64,000 bases of DNA from Bradyrhizobium sp. C9 (GTDB lineage Bacteria > Pseudomonadota > Alphaproteobacteria > Rhizobiales > Xanthobacteraceae): positions 1 to 64,000 of the forward strand of contig NZ_NWTG01000007.1 of assembly GCF_002532045.1 (NCBI RefSeq), written 5' to 3'. The translations under genes and the position numbers were made by a program. Of this stretch, positions 8,901 through 17,445 are shown piece after piece (positions within the stretch are counted from its first letter, which is position 1; the number at the start of each line of letters is the position of its first letter). The notes under the pieces are model-generated. The model did not search any database and was not told where the DNA came from. It saw only the letters and a program-made list of their open reading frames with translations.

Positions 8901-9055
8901 AGCAGAAACTCCGAAGGCGCGGTGGTCTGAAGTTGAGCACGATCGCAGCGGAGCGTTGTTGCTCCGGATCAACAAGGCGGCTTGCAATTCTGAGATTTTT
9001 TCGCGCCACCATCAGCGTTCCTGAAGCAAACGAGACGTTCCTCGACGAGCCGCAT

Positions 9056-9790
9056 TCAGTGAGCCTGCTTCTCCTCGAGCTTCTGATCTTCAGGAGATTT
9101 CAGGTAGAAGCCCGAGAAGCTATCGCCCCAGCAGAGGTGGTCGTGCACCTCGAGAACCCCGGGAACGTTCTCGGCCGCGACGATCGCAGCCTTGCGAAAT
9201 CTGCTTTCGGTGATCACGCCGCTCAAGTGGACGATGCCGTGCCGGACGATGACGCTCAGTCCCAATGGGCACCAGGCGTTCCGTTCGATCTCGTCCAGAA
9301 TGTGCCGCCGGATCTGGTCGTCGTTTTCCGTCGGAGCGGGTACGTCGCGTGCAAGGCTCGCCACCGTTCGCAGCAAGTTGCTGCGGGTGATGATGCCGAC
9401 AAGCTTGCCGCTGCGAACCACCGGCAGTCGCTTGACGTTGTTCTTCTCCATCAGTTCGACGACCGCTGTCAGGGGCGCATCCTCGGCTACGGTGACCGGC
9501 GCGCGTGTCATGATCTCTGAGACCTTGCGTCCATGCTCGAATACGTAGTCCTCGGCCCATTGTCCTGGTCCGAGGACGAAAGTCGTCAACCAGTTGCGCT
9601 TCCGTTCGGTGCCGATCTCGCTGCGATGAAGGAAATCCCCTTCGGTGATAATGCCGACGAGCGTGCCGTCGCGATCGAGCACGGGAAGCCCGCTGACACG
9701 GTGCTGAAGCATGATGTTTGCCGCATCGAGGATGGTGCTGTCCGGCGTTGTCGAAAGTACCCTACGGGCCATGATCTGGTGCGCGTACAT
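9056..9790 (-). CDS. CBS-CBS-BON protein (paralogue 2)
   Basis: A 244-residue protein starting MYAHQIMARRVL, with the same layout as paralogue 1: CBS pair, BON domain (VRHGIVHLSGVI) and a short FYLKSPEDQK tail. The nearest FixK-type box (9853-9866) is centred 69.5 bp upstream. It is divergent from the AhpD-like gene. The close similarity to its neighbour 500 bp away suggests tandem duplication. Confidence 0.9.
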   Translation of the reverse strand: MYAHQIMARRVLSTTPDSTILDAANIMLQHRVSGLPVLDRDGTLVGIITEGDFLHRSEIGTERKRNWLTTFVLGPGQWAEDYVFEHGRKVSEIMTRAPVTVAEDAPLTAVVELMEKNNVKRLPVVRSGKLVGIITRSNLLRTVASLARDVPAPTENDDQIRRHILDEIERNAWCPLGLSVIVRHGIVHLSGVITESRFRKAAIVAAENVPGVLEVHDHLCWGDSFSGFYLKSPEDQKLEEKQAH

Positions 9791-9852
9791 TCGAATATCT
9801 CCGATCGCTCTGGAACGTGATGTTCAGATTAGTTTCTGATGGTTGGGATGTG

Positions 9853-9866
9853 TTGATCTGACGCAA
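9853..9866. promoter_or_regulatory. FixK/FNR box TTGATCTGACGCAA (one mismatch)
   Basis: The second half is CGCAA instead of NTCAA. It lies 69.5 bp from the CBS-BON start at 9790 and is paired with the box at 9886 in a divergent promoter region. Confidence 0.6.
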
Positions 9867-9885
9867 GCGGAAAACTGCGCGCGGT

Positions 9886-9899
9886 TTGATCTGGCGCAA
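9886..9899. promoter_or_regulatory. FixK/FNR-like site TTGATCTGGCGCAA (one mismatch)
   Basis: Same CGCAA right half as the box 33 bp away (centre to centre). It is about 190 bp from the AhpD-like start at 10083, which would mean a leader near 150 nt, or it may support the divergent gene. Confidence 0.5.
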
Positions 9900-10082
9900 T
9901 GTCACGCGTGATCGTTGCGATATAAAGTGTGGGTCCTTGCAGGCCGAACACGCACGTCCTTCAGAGAGGCCAGATCGTGTTGCCGGGCTGTGTTGGATGA
10001 AGGGCGGCGTTCGCCGATGCATCCCCGTCGGTAGGAGCCGCCCTTCCCCTGGACCGTTCCAATCTCGAAGACCGAGGGTCGC

Positions 10083-10454
10083 ATGCAAAAGGACTATGCC
10101 GACGTCTGCAAGCACATCTCCAGCAATCTGGGCCAGCTGCGCAAGGGTATTCCGGAGACCATGCGAGCATTCTCGGCCATGGCGCAGGCGGCAACCAGAA
10201 ATGGCGCGCTTGATGCACGAACAAAGGAATTGATCGCGCTCGCGCTCGGCGTTGCCGCTCACTGCGACGGCTGCATCGGCTTCCACGCCGAGGCCCTGGT
10301 CAAACTTGGGGTCGGCCGCAAGGAGCTCGAGGAGACGCTCGGATTGGCGATCTACATGGGCGGTGGACCATCCCTGATGTACGCCGCTGACGCGCTCGGG
10401 GCTTACGACCAGTTTCAGGAGCGCGCGGTGGTTGCCGAGCCGGCGATGGATTGA
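10083..10454 (+). CDS. AhpD-like / carboxymuconolactone decarboxylase family protein
   Basis: A 123-residue all-helical protein. The redox pair is in AAHCDGCIGFHAEA near residue 60, the CxxC-xxxH arrangement of AhpD-type proteins. It is probably a thiol-dependent peroxidase partner or a disulfide reductase in the cytoplasm. ATG 10083 follows GAGGG. The gene is divergent from a CBS-BON gene, with FixK-like sites between, so low-oxygen control is likely. Confidence 0.87.
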   Translation: MQKDYADVCKHISSNLGQLRKGIPETMRAFSAMAQAATRNGALDARTKELIALALGVAAHCDGCIGFHAEALVKLGVGRKELEETLGLAIYMGGGPSLMYAADALGAYDQFQERAVVAEPAMD

Positions 10455-10541
10455 TCCGATCGACGCCACGCGCCGCGAGGCGGTAGGCGAAACTACCGGA
10501 AGGGACCGGAGCTGTCGTGCTTCGATAACTGGGAGATTTGT

Positions 10542-10826
10542 GTGGCGTGCCCTGGATATGCCAAGCAGCGGTCGTCGCAGCAACACGGAACCGAAGTGCA
10601 GCCGCCACGTCAGGCGGCGAAGAGTACCGTTGAGGTCGCGCAGAAGAAGCCGCGTGCCGAAAAGCCTCAGGACGACGCTTCATATTGGGCGTCCCGCGCC
10701 GAGCGAACGAAGCGCCAGGCTGCACGACATCAGGACCAGGCGACTCGCGACCACTTCATGAAGATTGCGGCCGGATATGAGGCGCTCGCGTGCTCGGCAC
10801 GCAGCGTCGGGCGGGGTCCAGATTAG
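10542..10826 (+). CDS. Small conserved hypothetical protein (YWxxRAE type)
   Basis: A 94-residue polar protein starting at GTG 10542, with GGGAG 6 bases upstream. The C-terminal half (SYWASRAERTKRQAARHQD, then KIAAGYEALA) matches a short helical pattern common in Bradyrhizobium proteins of unknown function. It lies 87 bp after the AhpD-like gene on the same strand and may be in the same transcript. Confidence 0.6.
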   Translation: MACPGYAKQRSSQQHGTEVQPPRQAAKSTVEVAQKKPRAEKPQDDASYWASRAERTKRQAARHQDQATRDHFMKIAAGYEALACSARSVGRGPD

Positions 10827-10864
10827 GCCGGCGACCGACGAAGAGTTCAGGGATCAAGGCAATC

Positions 10865-10878
10865 TTGAGCTGGCTCAA
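10865..10878. promoter_or_regulatory. FixK/FNR box TTGAGCTGGCTCAA
   Basis: Perfectly self-complementary 14-mer (TTGAG...CTCAA). It is centred 67.5 bp upstream of the universal stress protein start at 10939. Confidence 0.75.
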
Positions 10879-10938
10879 CGTTGGCAGCGCCGCCGTGCGC
10901 GATAGTAGGCGATCATTTCAGCTTGGTGGAGCAGGCAC

Positions 10939-11760
10939 ATGTATTTGGCCAATGTCATGGTTTACGTCGATCCTCAGCAGCAGGACGAGGGACAGGTTCG
11001 CGTCGCCGAAGGCATTGCGGACAAGTTTCATGCATCGATGATCGGCGTTTCAGCGTCCGCCATCGACCCGCCCTTTGTCGCCGAAGGGGTGATCATCGAG
11101 CAGACCACCGAGGATGATATCAGGCGGATGCGGGCCGATCTCGCGGCGAAGGGCGAGTGGTTCAGGAAGATTGCCGGGCGGGAGCGCCATAAGGTGGAAT
11201 GGCGATGGGCGCTGGAATCACCGACTGCGTTCCTGGCGGAGCAGGCCAGGGTGGCAGATCTGGTTGTCTTCAAGCGCCGGAAAGTCGAGTCCGACAATTT
11301 CCATTACCTCGACTCGGCCGAGGCCATCCTGCGGATGGGACGTCCCACGCTGTCGGTGCCGGAAGGCGTGACCGGCTTGTCGGCCGACCGCATCGTCGTC
11401 GGCTGGAAGGACACCCGCGAGGCCCGCCTGGCGATTCGGGACGCGTTGCCCTTCCTGACCCGGGCTTCGAGGGTGACCGTTGCCGAAATCTGCACGTCTG
11501 ACGAGCAGGACGCAGCCACCCGCCGCTTGCGAGATGTCGCAAGCTATCTCGAGCGGCACAGCGTCAATTGCCAGTTCGACGTTCGCGTCCACACGGCCGA
11601 GCCGGACGCAGAGTACCTTGTCAGGTTGGCAAGGAACGAAGGCGCAGACCTCATCGTCACCGGAGGCTATGGACATAGCCGGCTCGGAGAATGGATGTTC
11701 GGCGGCATGACGCGCGGCTTGCTGCGGCACGCCCCAATCTGCTTGCTGATGTCGCATTAG
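10939..11760 (+). CDS. Universal stress protein, tandem UspA domains
   Basis: A 273-residue protein with two UspA-like halves. The C-terminal half carries the ATP-binding signature GGYGHSRLGEWMFGGMT near the end (G-x2-G-x9-G-S/T type). The N-terminal half is more divergent. It is cytoplasmic, probably an adenylate-binding stress protein. It is a paralogue of the protein at 19644-20480 (both end in a similar MSH). A FixK-type box is at the standard position. Confidence 0.88.
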   Translation: MYLANVMVYVDPQQQDEGQVRVAEGIADKFHASMIGVSASAIDPPFVAEGVIIEQTTEDDIRRMRADLAAKGEWFRKIAGRERHKVEWRWALESPTAFLAEQARVADLVVFKRRKVESDNFHYLDSAEAILRMGRPTLSVPEGVTGLSADRIVVGWKDTREARLAIRDALPFLTRASRVTVAEICTSDEQDAATRRLRDVASYLERHSVNCQFDVRVHTAEPDAEYLVRLARNEGADLIVTGGYGHSRLGEWMFGGMTRGLLRHAPICLLMSH

Positions 11761-11812
11761 ATCGGCTGCGTCCTCCGAGGCTGGCGCTGGTTGGTGATCT
11801 GCACTGCGTGAT

Positions 11813-11826
11813 TTGATCACGATCAA
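11813..11826. promoter_or_regulatory. FixK/FNR box TTGATCACGATCAA
   Basis: Perfect TTGAT/ATCAA box, centred 63.5 bp upstream of the DUF2892 gene at 11883. Confidence 0.8.
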
Positions 11827-11882
11827 GGGCCGTGAGCCGGAATACGTTCAAATGAAGCTGTATCAAAGGAGGCACATGGGCC

Positions 11883-12095
11883 ATGACACGCAACGTCGGA
11901 CTCATTGATCAGTACGCCCGTATCATCATCGGCTTGGCTCTGATCGCATATACCCTGAAGGACGGCTCGCTCGGAGCAGGATGGCTGGTCGCCGGGACCC
12001 TCGGATTTGTCCTGATTGCAACAGCATTCTTCTCGTACTGCCCGCTCTACACGTTGCTGGGAATCAACACTCGGCAGAAGTCGAGCTCGGTCTAG
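11883..12095 (+). CDS. DUF2892 (YgaP transmembrane-like) inner-membrane protein
   Basis: A 70-residue protein with two hydrophobic segments (ARIIIGLALIAYTL and WLVAGTLGFVLIATAFF) and the family ending YCPLYTLLGINT. The family starts with an MTRNVG-like stretch, as here. The function is unknown; related domains accompany rhodanese sulfurtransferases. The FixK-type box predicts low-oxygen induction. The next gene begins 17 bp after the stop. Confidence 0.85.
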   Translation: MTRNVGLIDQYARIIIGLALIAYTLKDGSLGAGWLVAGTLGFVLIATAFFSYCPLYTLLGINTRQKSSSV

Positions 12096-12112
12096 AGATC
12101 TGATAACCAATA

Positions 12113-12373
12113 ATGAATGAAAACCTCACTCTTGCCGAGTTGCGGTCCCGACTCAATCGTCTCGGCGCGGGCGCTGTCTTGAGAATTTCCGATCGTGATT
12201 ATGAGCGGCTATTTGGGATCAACGAGGTCGCTGCCGCCAAGGCCGCACAATTTGCCAGGAAGCATCATTGTGTGAGCGTTCCGGGAGAGGGCTCGGTGTA
12301 CTTCCGAAAGTCTAACTGCGACGCGTATGGTTCAGCCGAGTTGGTGCCGGACGCGCCCCCGATGTCCCACTGA
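12113..12373 (+). CDS. Hypothetical protein (86 aa)
   Basis: A soluble ORF 17 bp downstream of the DUF2892 gene on the same strand, so probably in its FixK-driven operon. It contains DRDYERLFGINEVAAAKAAQFA and a later HHCVSVPGEGSVYFRK. The pattern does not match a family I know. ATG 12113 lacks a strong ribosome site. Confidence 0.6.
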   Translation: MNENLTLAELRSRLNRLGAGAVLRISDRDYERLFGINEVAAAKAAQFARKHHCVSVPGEGSVYFRKSNCDAYGSAELVPDAPPMSH

Positions 12374-12397
12374 GCCCGAAATCCGTTCAACCGACCT

Positions 12398-12676
12398 TCA
12401 GTCGAGCGTGATGATAGTCAGAAGCAGCTGGAAGATCTGCCAGCCGGCGGCGACCAGCAGTGCTCCGACGATCAGCAGACGGCCGTACCATGAGACGGTC
12501 GGGCCGTTTCGACGCTGGTGGCGTCGGGCCAAATGATTGAATGTTGGGGCCGGCGTAGAGGCTGTAGCGGCCCGAGCATCGCGATCGCTCGTGTCGTCAA
12601 GTCTCTGTGCGCTCCGTTGCCGTGATCGATCCATTTGTGGTCGAAGCCATTTATCGTACCAGTGCAAGGATCGCAT
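12398..12676 (-). CDS. Hypothetical tail-anchored small membrane protein
   Basis: A 92-residue ORF. The first 60 residues are polar and Arg-rich, and the last 30 (YGRLLIVGALLVAAGWQIFQLLL) form one membrane segment. No good ribosome site precedes ATG 12676 or ATG 12634, so the start is uncertain. It lies 70 bp after mgtA on the same strand. Confidence 0.4.
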   Translation of the reverse strand: MRSLHWYDKWLRPQMDRSRQRSAQRLDDTSDRDARAATASTPAPTFNHLARRHQRRNGPTVSWYGRLLIVGALLVAAGWQIFQLLLTIITLD

Positions 12677-12746
12677 TCGGGGGAAGAATGGCCTTGATGC
12701 GGATCAACTCTGATCCGCGCTCCCGCCGATGGGTGGTGTCCGTGGG

Positions 12747-15353
12747 TCATCCATTCAGTGCGGCATCGCTGGCGGGATGCTGTCGCGCCATCGTAGCGCG
12801 GTTTGGCTGGGCGGCGGCTGGGAGCGCAAGATGCTTTCCAGCCTCGGCCATGGCGAGGTAGCTGATCGTTATCAAAGCAATCGCGCCGAGGAGCACAGGC
12901 GGCAGGTACGCGAAACCGAACAAGGAACCGAACGGTCCCAGCGCCAGGAAGATGCCTGAAGCAAGTGCGCCCAGCGAGCCCAACGCCAGGATGCGATGCG
13001 GGCGGCTGGCGCGCCACGGCGGCCGCCGCGAGCGGATCAGGAAGATCACGAGGATCTGCGTAGCGATCGATTCCAGGAACCAGCCGGTTTGGAACGCAGC
13101 CGCATCGGCATGGAATATCTTCAGGAGAATGGTGAAAGTCGCGACGTCGAACAGCGATGAAATCGAGCCCATGACGAACGTGAACCGCAGGATATCCGCC
13201 ATATTCCATGATTGGGGTCTCTCGGCATCCTCCTCGTCGATTTCATCGAATGGAATACCGATCTCGGAGAGATCGTAAAGCAGGTTGTTGAGGAGGATCT
13301 GCAGCGGCAACAGCGGCAGGAACGGCAGCGCAATGGATGCCAGCGCCATCGATAGCATGTTGCCGAAATTCGAGCTGGTTCCCATGCGGACATATTTCAG
13401 GATGTTCGCGAACGTTCGTCGTCCCTCGATCACGCCCGCGCCCAGCACCGACAGGTCCGGCGCCAGCAGGATCATGTCCGCGGCGGCGCGTGCCACTTCG
13501 GTCGCGCCGGCGACGGAAATTCCGACATGGGCGGCGTGAATCGCCGGAGCGTCGTTGACGCCGTCGCCCATGAAGCCGACGACGTGACCGCGCTGGCGCA
13601 GAGCCCGGATGATCCGCCTCTTCTGCTCGGGATCGATCCTGGCGAACAGGTCGACATCCTCGATCTGCGCAGCGAGCGCCGGATCGCTCAAATCGGCGAT
13701 CTCGGTGCCGGTCAGGATACGACCCGAGGGGAGGCCGACGGCATCCGCGACATGCGCGACCACCGCAGCGTGGTCTCCGGAGAGGACCTTGATGCCGACG
13801 CCTCGTGCCCGCAGCTCCCGGACCGAGGTGGCCGCATCGCGCTTGGGAGGGTCCGCGAAGGCGCAGAAGCCGACTACCGTAAGGACGGCTTCGTCCTCGG
13901 TCGCAACATCGACCTGATCCGGGGGCATGGTCCGGATAGCGACGGCGAGCAGTCGAAAGCCTTGCCGGGCATGGTCATCCTGCAGACGAACGAGCTGGGC
14001 GCGATGGTTGTCGTCCAGCGGTCGGGCCAAGCCATCGACCTCGACCGCGACCGCGCGGGCCATGATCGCTTCCGGCGCGCCCTTGACGATCAGAAATCGG
14101 TCGCGGCCTCGCGCCGCAAGGACCGAGAGGCAGCGCCGCTCGAAGTCAAACGGGATCTCGGCGAGCCGGGTCCAGGCGCTGCTTCCCGGCGGGCTGTCTG
14201 CGGCAAGTAACGCCTCATCCAGCGGGCTGTGGATGCCGGTCTGGAACGCGCTGTTCAATCGGGCCAGCTCGAGCACCCGATCGCTGGGGCGTCCCGCAGG
14301 GTCCAGATGCGCCGCGAGCGTGATCTTGGCTTCGGTCAGCGTACCTGTCTTGTCGACGCATAGCGTATCCATCGCACCGAGATCGTGGATCGCGGACAAT
14401 CTCTTGACGATCACCTGCCGCTTCGCCATCCGCTGCGCCCCGCGCGCCAACGTCACCGTCATCACCATCGGCAAGAGCTCGGGTGTCAGGCCGACGGCCA
14501 GCGCGACGGCAAACAGGAATGATTCCATGGCCGGCCGATGCGCCACGAGGTGGGCGAGCAGCACGAACAGCGTCAAGAAAAGCGTCAGCTTGAGAATGAG
14601 CAGGCCAAGCTTCTGGACGCCCTGCTCGAGGGCGCTTGGGGGATCGTTGGCCAACAGCTCGGCGCTGATCATGCCGAAGCGCGTACGACGCCCGGTCTCG
14701 ACGACAAGCATCATCCCGCTACCGCCGACGACGCTGGTGCCGGCGAACAGGGCATTGCTCGCTTCCGCGGGCAGACTCGTGGCGCACGGCTCCGTCGTCT
14801 TCGCGGCCGGAAACGGTTCACCCGTCATGAGGGCCTCGTTCAGCTGGAAATCGCGGGCCATAAGCGCGACCCCGTCGGCCGGCACGAGGTCGCCGGTTCG
14901 CAACTCCACGACGTCTCCGGGGACGAGTTCGCTGATCGGGAGCGCCACAATTGCCCCATCGCGAATGACATCGGCCTCGATGGCAACCGAGCGCCGCAAG
15001 GCATCGGCAGCGACTTCAGCGCGATGTTCCTGCAGGATGTCCAGCGTCAGTGACAGGCCCACGACTATCGTAATGATCACAAAGCTCGCGAGATCGCCGC
15101 TGAACCCCGACACGGCTGCCGCCACGATCAGGATGGCGATCAGCGGATTGACCAGACGATGTACGATCTTCTGCAGGATCGATCGCGTGCGCGACGGCTC
15201 TGCGAGGTTCGGGCCGATCAGGGCGAGCCGCTTTTCGGCTTCCTGTTGGCGCAGACCGCACCGTTCGGTGTCGAGACTGCGCAAGAGCGAATTGGTTGGC
15301 TCCCGCCAGAACGCTTCAACGGCTGGGCCATACGCAGACGGCTTGAGCGGCAT
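12747..15353 (-). CDS. mgtA: Magnesium-translocating P-type ATPase (MgtA family)
   Basis: An 868-residue P-type ATPase. Markers in order: N-terminal cation-ATPase domain, TGEPFPA (actuator), PELLPMVMTV in the membrane helix, the phosphorylation site DKTGTLTEAK, KGAPEA in the nucleotide domain, GDGVNDAPA in the hinge and a C-terminal membrane bundle. It imports Mg2+ across the inner membrane. I start at ATG 15353 (MPLKPSAYG); the upstream ATG at 15389 would lie too near the predicted transcript start. A FixK-type box is centred 69.5 bp upstream, which is unusual for a gene normally controlled by Mg2+. Confidence 0.9.
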   Translation of the reverse strand: MPLKPSAYGPAVEAFWREPTNSLLRSLDTERCGLRQQEAEKRLALIGPNLAEPSRTRSILQKIVHRLVNPLIAILIVAAAVSGFSGDLASFVIITIVVGLSLTLDILQEHRAEVAADALRRSVAIEADVIRDGAIVALPISELVPGDVVELRTGDLVPADGVALMARDFQLNEALMTGEPFPAAKTTEPCATSLPAEASNALFAGTSVVGGSGMMLVVETGRRTRFGMISAELLANDPPSALEQGVQKLGLLILKLTLFLTLFVLLAHLVAHRPAMESFLFAVALAVGLTPELLPMVMTVTLARGAQRMAKRQVIVKRLSAIHDLGAMDTLCVDKTGTLTEAKITLAAHLDPAGRPSDRVLELARLNSAFQTGIHSPLDEALLAADSPPGSSAWTRLAEIPFDFERRCLSVLAARGRDRFLIVKGAPEAIMARAVAVEVDGLARPLDDNHRAQLVRLQDDHARQGFRLLAVAIRTMPPDQVDVATEDEAVLTVVGFCAFADPPKRDAATSVRELRARGVGIKVLSGDHAAVVAHVADAVGLPSGRILTGTEIADLSDPALAAQIEDVDLFARIDPEQKRRIIRALRQRGHVVGFMGDGVNDAPAIHAAHVGISVAGATEVARAAADMILLAPDLSVLGAGVIEGRRTFANILKYVRMGTSSNFGNMLSMALASIALPFLPLLPLQILLNNLLYDLSEIGIPFDEIDEEDAERPQSWNMADILRFTFVMGSISSLFDVATFTILLKIFHADAAAFQTGWFLESIATQILVIFLIRSRRPPWRASRPHRILALGSLGALASGIFLALGPFGSLFGFAYLPPVLLGAIALITISYLAMAEAGKHLALPAAAQPNRATMARQHPASDAALNG

Positions 15354-15415
15354 AAGGATCTCGCGGTGCTGGAAGGTTTGGCAACGCAACCTAGTGCAGC
15401 CGGTTGGGTCCGGGA

Positions 15416-15429
15416 TTGATGTGGCTCAA
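15416..15429. promoter_or_regulatory. FixK/FNR box TTGATGTGGCTCAA
   Basis: Exact match, centred 69.5 bp upstream of the mgtA start at 15353. Confidence 0.72.
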
Positions 15430-15586
15430 GCCGGCCCGGCCAAGACACGCATTGCCGGGCATCCATTGGCTAACGTTTGATTTGATAGGGGACACCGTAG
15501 TTCCACGGTGTACACAGTAACGTATGTTGTTATGCCTGCGTCGGTTTGACAAAATAGCTTCCTGGCTCCTATGCGGGGAATGAGCC

Positions 15587-15751
15587 ATGGCTGATTTCGT
15601 TTTCAAGGCCAACATCGCCCACTACAAAGAACTGCTGGCCACTGAGACTGACGCGCGGAAGATCGAAATGCTTCATAAGCTGCTGGCTGAGGAAGAAGCC
15701 AAGCTGGCCGAGTGGCGCAAGCAAAACTCGAGATCAAAGGCCGCGGAGTAA
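15587..15751 (+). CDS. Small helical hypothetical protein (54 aa)
   Basis: A 54-residue ORF (MADFVFKANIAHYKELL, then a charged helix rich in Lys and Glu) ending at TAA 15749-15751. GGGGAATGA precedes ATG 15587. Short proteins of this HYKELLATE-LLAEEEAKL type occur widely in Bradyrhizobium with no known function. Confidence 0.65.
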   Translation: MADFVFKANIAHYKELLATETDARKIEMLHKLLAEEEAKLAEWRKQNSRSKAAE

Positions 15752-16019
15752 GGCCCGTGTCACGATGATAGGCAGGGCAACGGGCAGCCTATTGGGCCGG
15801 ACCGCTTCCGCTTGCATCGGGACAGATTGCGTTGCGAGGTGCGACAGAAAATCGCAAACCGGGTTGATGGAGATCAAGTCCGACACGCCGGTAATCCGCT
15901 TTGCTCGGGTGGCGCAGATTCCCCAACTGCGCACAGCCAGTCCCACTGAAGCTGCCGGCAGGCGTAAGCTGGGCAGCTTCTTTGGGCGGGGTGTTTTGGT
16001 CGGAGTCCTTTAGATATTG
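15752..16019. other. Intergenic region without a supported gene
   Basis: I see ORFs on both strands here but no ribosome site, family pattern or box that supports any of them. Confidence 0.5.
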
Positions 16020-16232
16020 ATGAGAACCTACTACTTCGACACGAAGGACGGTGTCCCGGTCCGTGATCGGATCGGACTTGAATTCGCGAGCGCTGCCGCC
16101 GCGATCACGCATAGCAAGCAAATGGCGAGCAGGATTCGCAGCGAGAATCCCTCTGGCGACGTCGATCGTCACGTGGTGGTCATCGACGAGTCGGGCGAGG
16201 AAATTCACCGGGAGGCGATCTATCCTGCCTGA
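16020..16232 (+). CDS. DUF6894 family small protein
   Basis: A 70-residue protein with the family outline: RTYYFDTKDG at the N-terminus, RDRIGLEFASAAAA, then VVVIDESGEEI near the end. This family is common in multiple copies in Bradyrhizobium and its function is unknown. I start at ATG 16020, next to an in-frame TTG at 16017. Confidence 0.7.
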   Translation: MRTYYFDTKDGVPVRDRIGLEFASAAAAITHSKQMASRIRSENPSGDVDRHVVVIDESGEEIHREAIYPA

Positions 16233-16297
16233 AAACCGAGCTGGCGCCTGACGACGCCCAAGCGCCATCGGCCCGATCATCGGGGCCTCTCGCCAGC

Positions 16298-17053
16298 CTA
16301 CAAGGGCCGATCGTCTTCTGTCGAAGGCTCTTCCTCCAACGAGACAAAGTCGCCCCCGCCATAGTCCTCCTCCGGCGGCGGGTAGGCGATTTTCACCAAC
16401 TGGTCGTCGACCCGCTTCACGCCCGCAACGTTCTCCACCGCAACGGTCGTGGCCTTGCGCGCATTGTCGTTCCGGATGTTACCGCGCAAGCTGACGACCC
16501 CGTCGCGCACACTCACGTTCAGTGCAGCGGGCCCCCAGGGCGCATGCGCCAGTGCTGCAATGACAGATGCGCAAATCTGATCGTCGTTGCCGGAGGGGGA
16601 GGATAGGTCGAGGCGAAGGTTCGCGATGGCAGTCATGAAATCCGTGCGTGTGACCATCCCGACCAGCTTCTTGTCGCGTATGACCGGAAACCGCGTCACG
16701 CCGTGCGACTCCATGAGTTGAACGACCTGTTCGAGCGGGGTGTCCTCCTCGATCGTGATGGGGTTGGGCGACATGATCTGATTGACCGTGCGGCCGTGTT
16801 GACGGGCGAAGTCGAGTGCGACCTGGCTCGTGCCCGCGAGCATCGCAAGCCAGCGGCCGCGACGCTTCTCCGTTCCAACTTCGACGCGGCGGATGAAATC
16901 TCCGTCCGACAGGATCCCGACGAGCGCTCCATCCCGATCGACGACAGGAAGGCCGCTGATGTGATGGGACAGCATCGTCTTGATGGCATCGATCACCGAT
17001 GCATCGGCATCGATTGTGATGACGTTCCGTGACATGATCTCCCGTACGAGCAC
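16298..17053 (-). CDS. CBS-CBS-BON protein (paralogue 3)
   Basis: A 251-residue member of the CBS-BON family starting MLVREIMSRNVI at GTG 17053, after GGAGG. The CBS pair is at about residues 7-150 and the BON domain at about 160-225 (VRDGVVSLRGNI). The acidic tail (EEDYGGGDFVSLEEEPSTEDD) differs from the other copies, so it may have a distinct partner. A FixK-type box is centred 69.5 bp upstream. Confidence 0.9.
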   Translation of the reverse strand: MLVREIMSRNVITIDADASVIDAIKTMLSHHISGLPVVDRDGALVGILSDGDFIRRVEVGTEKRRGRWLAMLAGTSQVALDFARQHGRTVNQIMSPNPITIEEDTPLEQVVQLMESHGVTRFPVIRDKKLVGMVTRTDFMTAIANLRLDLSSPSGNDDQICASVIAALAHAPWGPAALNVSVRDGVVSLRGNIRNDNARKATTVAVENVAGVKRVDDQLVKIAYPPPEEDYGGGDFVSLEEEPSTEDDRPL

Positions 17054-17445
17054 GGCGTAGATCCTCCGACATGAGCTGACAAACCTCAGCTAACTCCTGG
17101 AAAGAGCAACGTGCGTTGATCCTTATCAACCGGACAATCGTGCAATTGCGCTGATATGCCCGGCATTGGGCAGGCAGCCGAGTTGGGCAAGCCGCCGACA
17201 GCTGGTAAAGATCCATGCTTTTTGAATGTTCGACCGGCCACCTGAACGGCGTGACCCCGGTACATCGACCTGCAAGACGGTACATGCAGGTAGATCGAGG
17301 CCGGTCGCCGGAACCGACCTGAACCATGTCCGGTAATCAGCCTCGCCGAATGCGGAGCCGTGGGATAGTTGTGTAGCGCGGCAGCCTGTTCTGCCCATGG
17401 GTGATCGCCAGGCGGCCGGTCATCGGACCTTGGCGCGCCCTTCGC
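17054..17445. other. Intergenic region between CBS-BON gene and fixK
   Basis: It holds the FixK box at 17116 that serves the CBS-BON gene. Beyond that I see no convincing gene, hairpin or repeat in the roughly 300 bases that follow the fixK stop. Confidence 0.5.
17116..17129. promoter_or_regulatory. FixK/FNR box TTGATCCTTATCAA
   Basis: Perfect TTGAT/ATCAA box, centred 69.5 bp upstream of the CBS-BON start at 17053. Confidence 0.8.

Noticed and set aside
8933..8946. TTGAGCACGATCGC as a box for the 8757 ORF
   Set aside because: The right half has two mismatches and the centre is only 39.5 bp from the start, unlike the other sites.
13927..15480. Plus-strand ORF of 517 codons inside mgtA
   Set aside because: It is antisense to a clear P-type ATPase, rich in Ser/Arg with no motif, and is a GC-bias shadow.
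17126..17398. Minus-strand 90-codon ORF between CBS-BON gene and fixK
   Set aside because: No ribosome site, Ser/Gly/Arg-rich random-looking translation.
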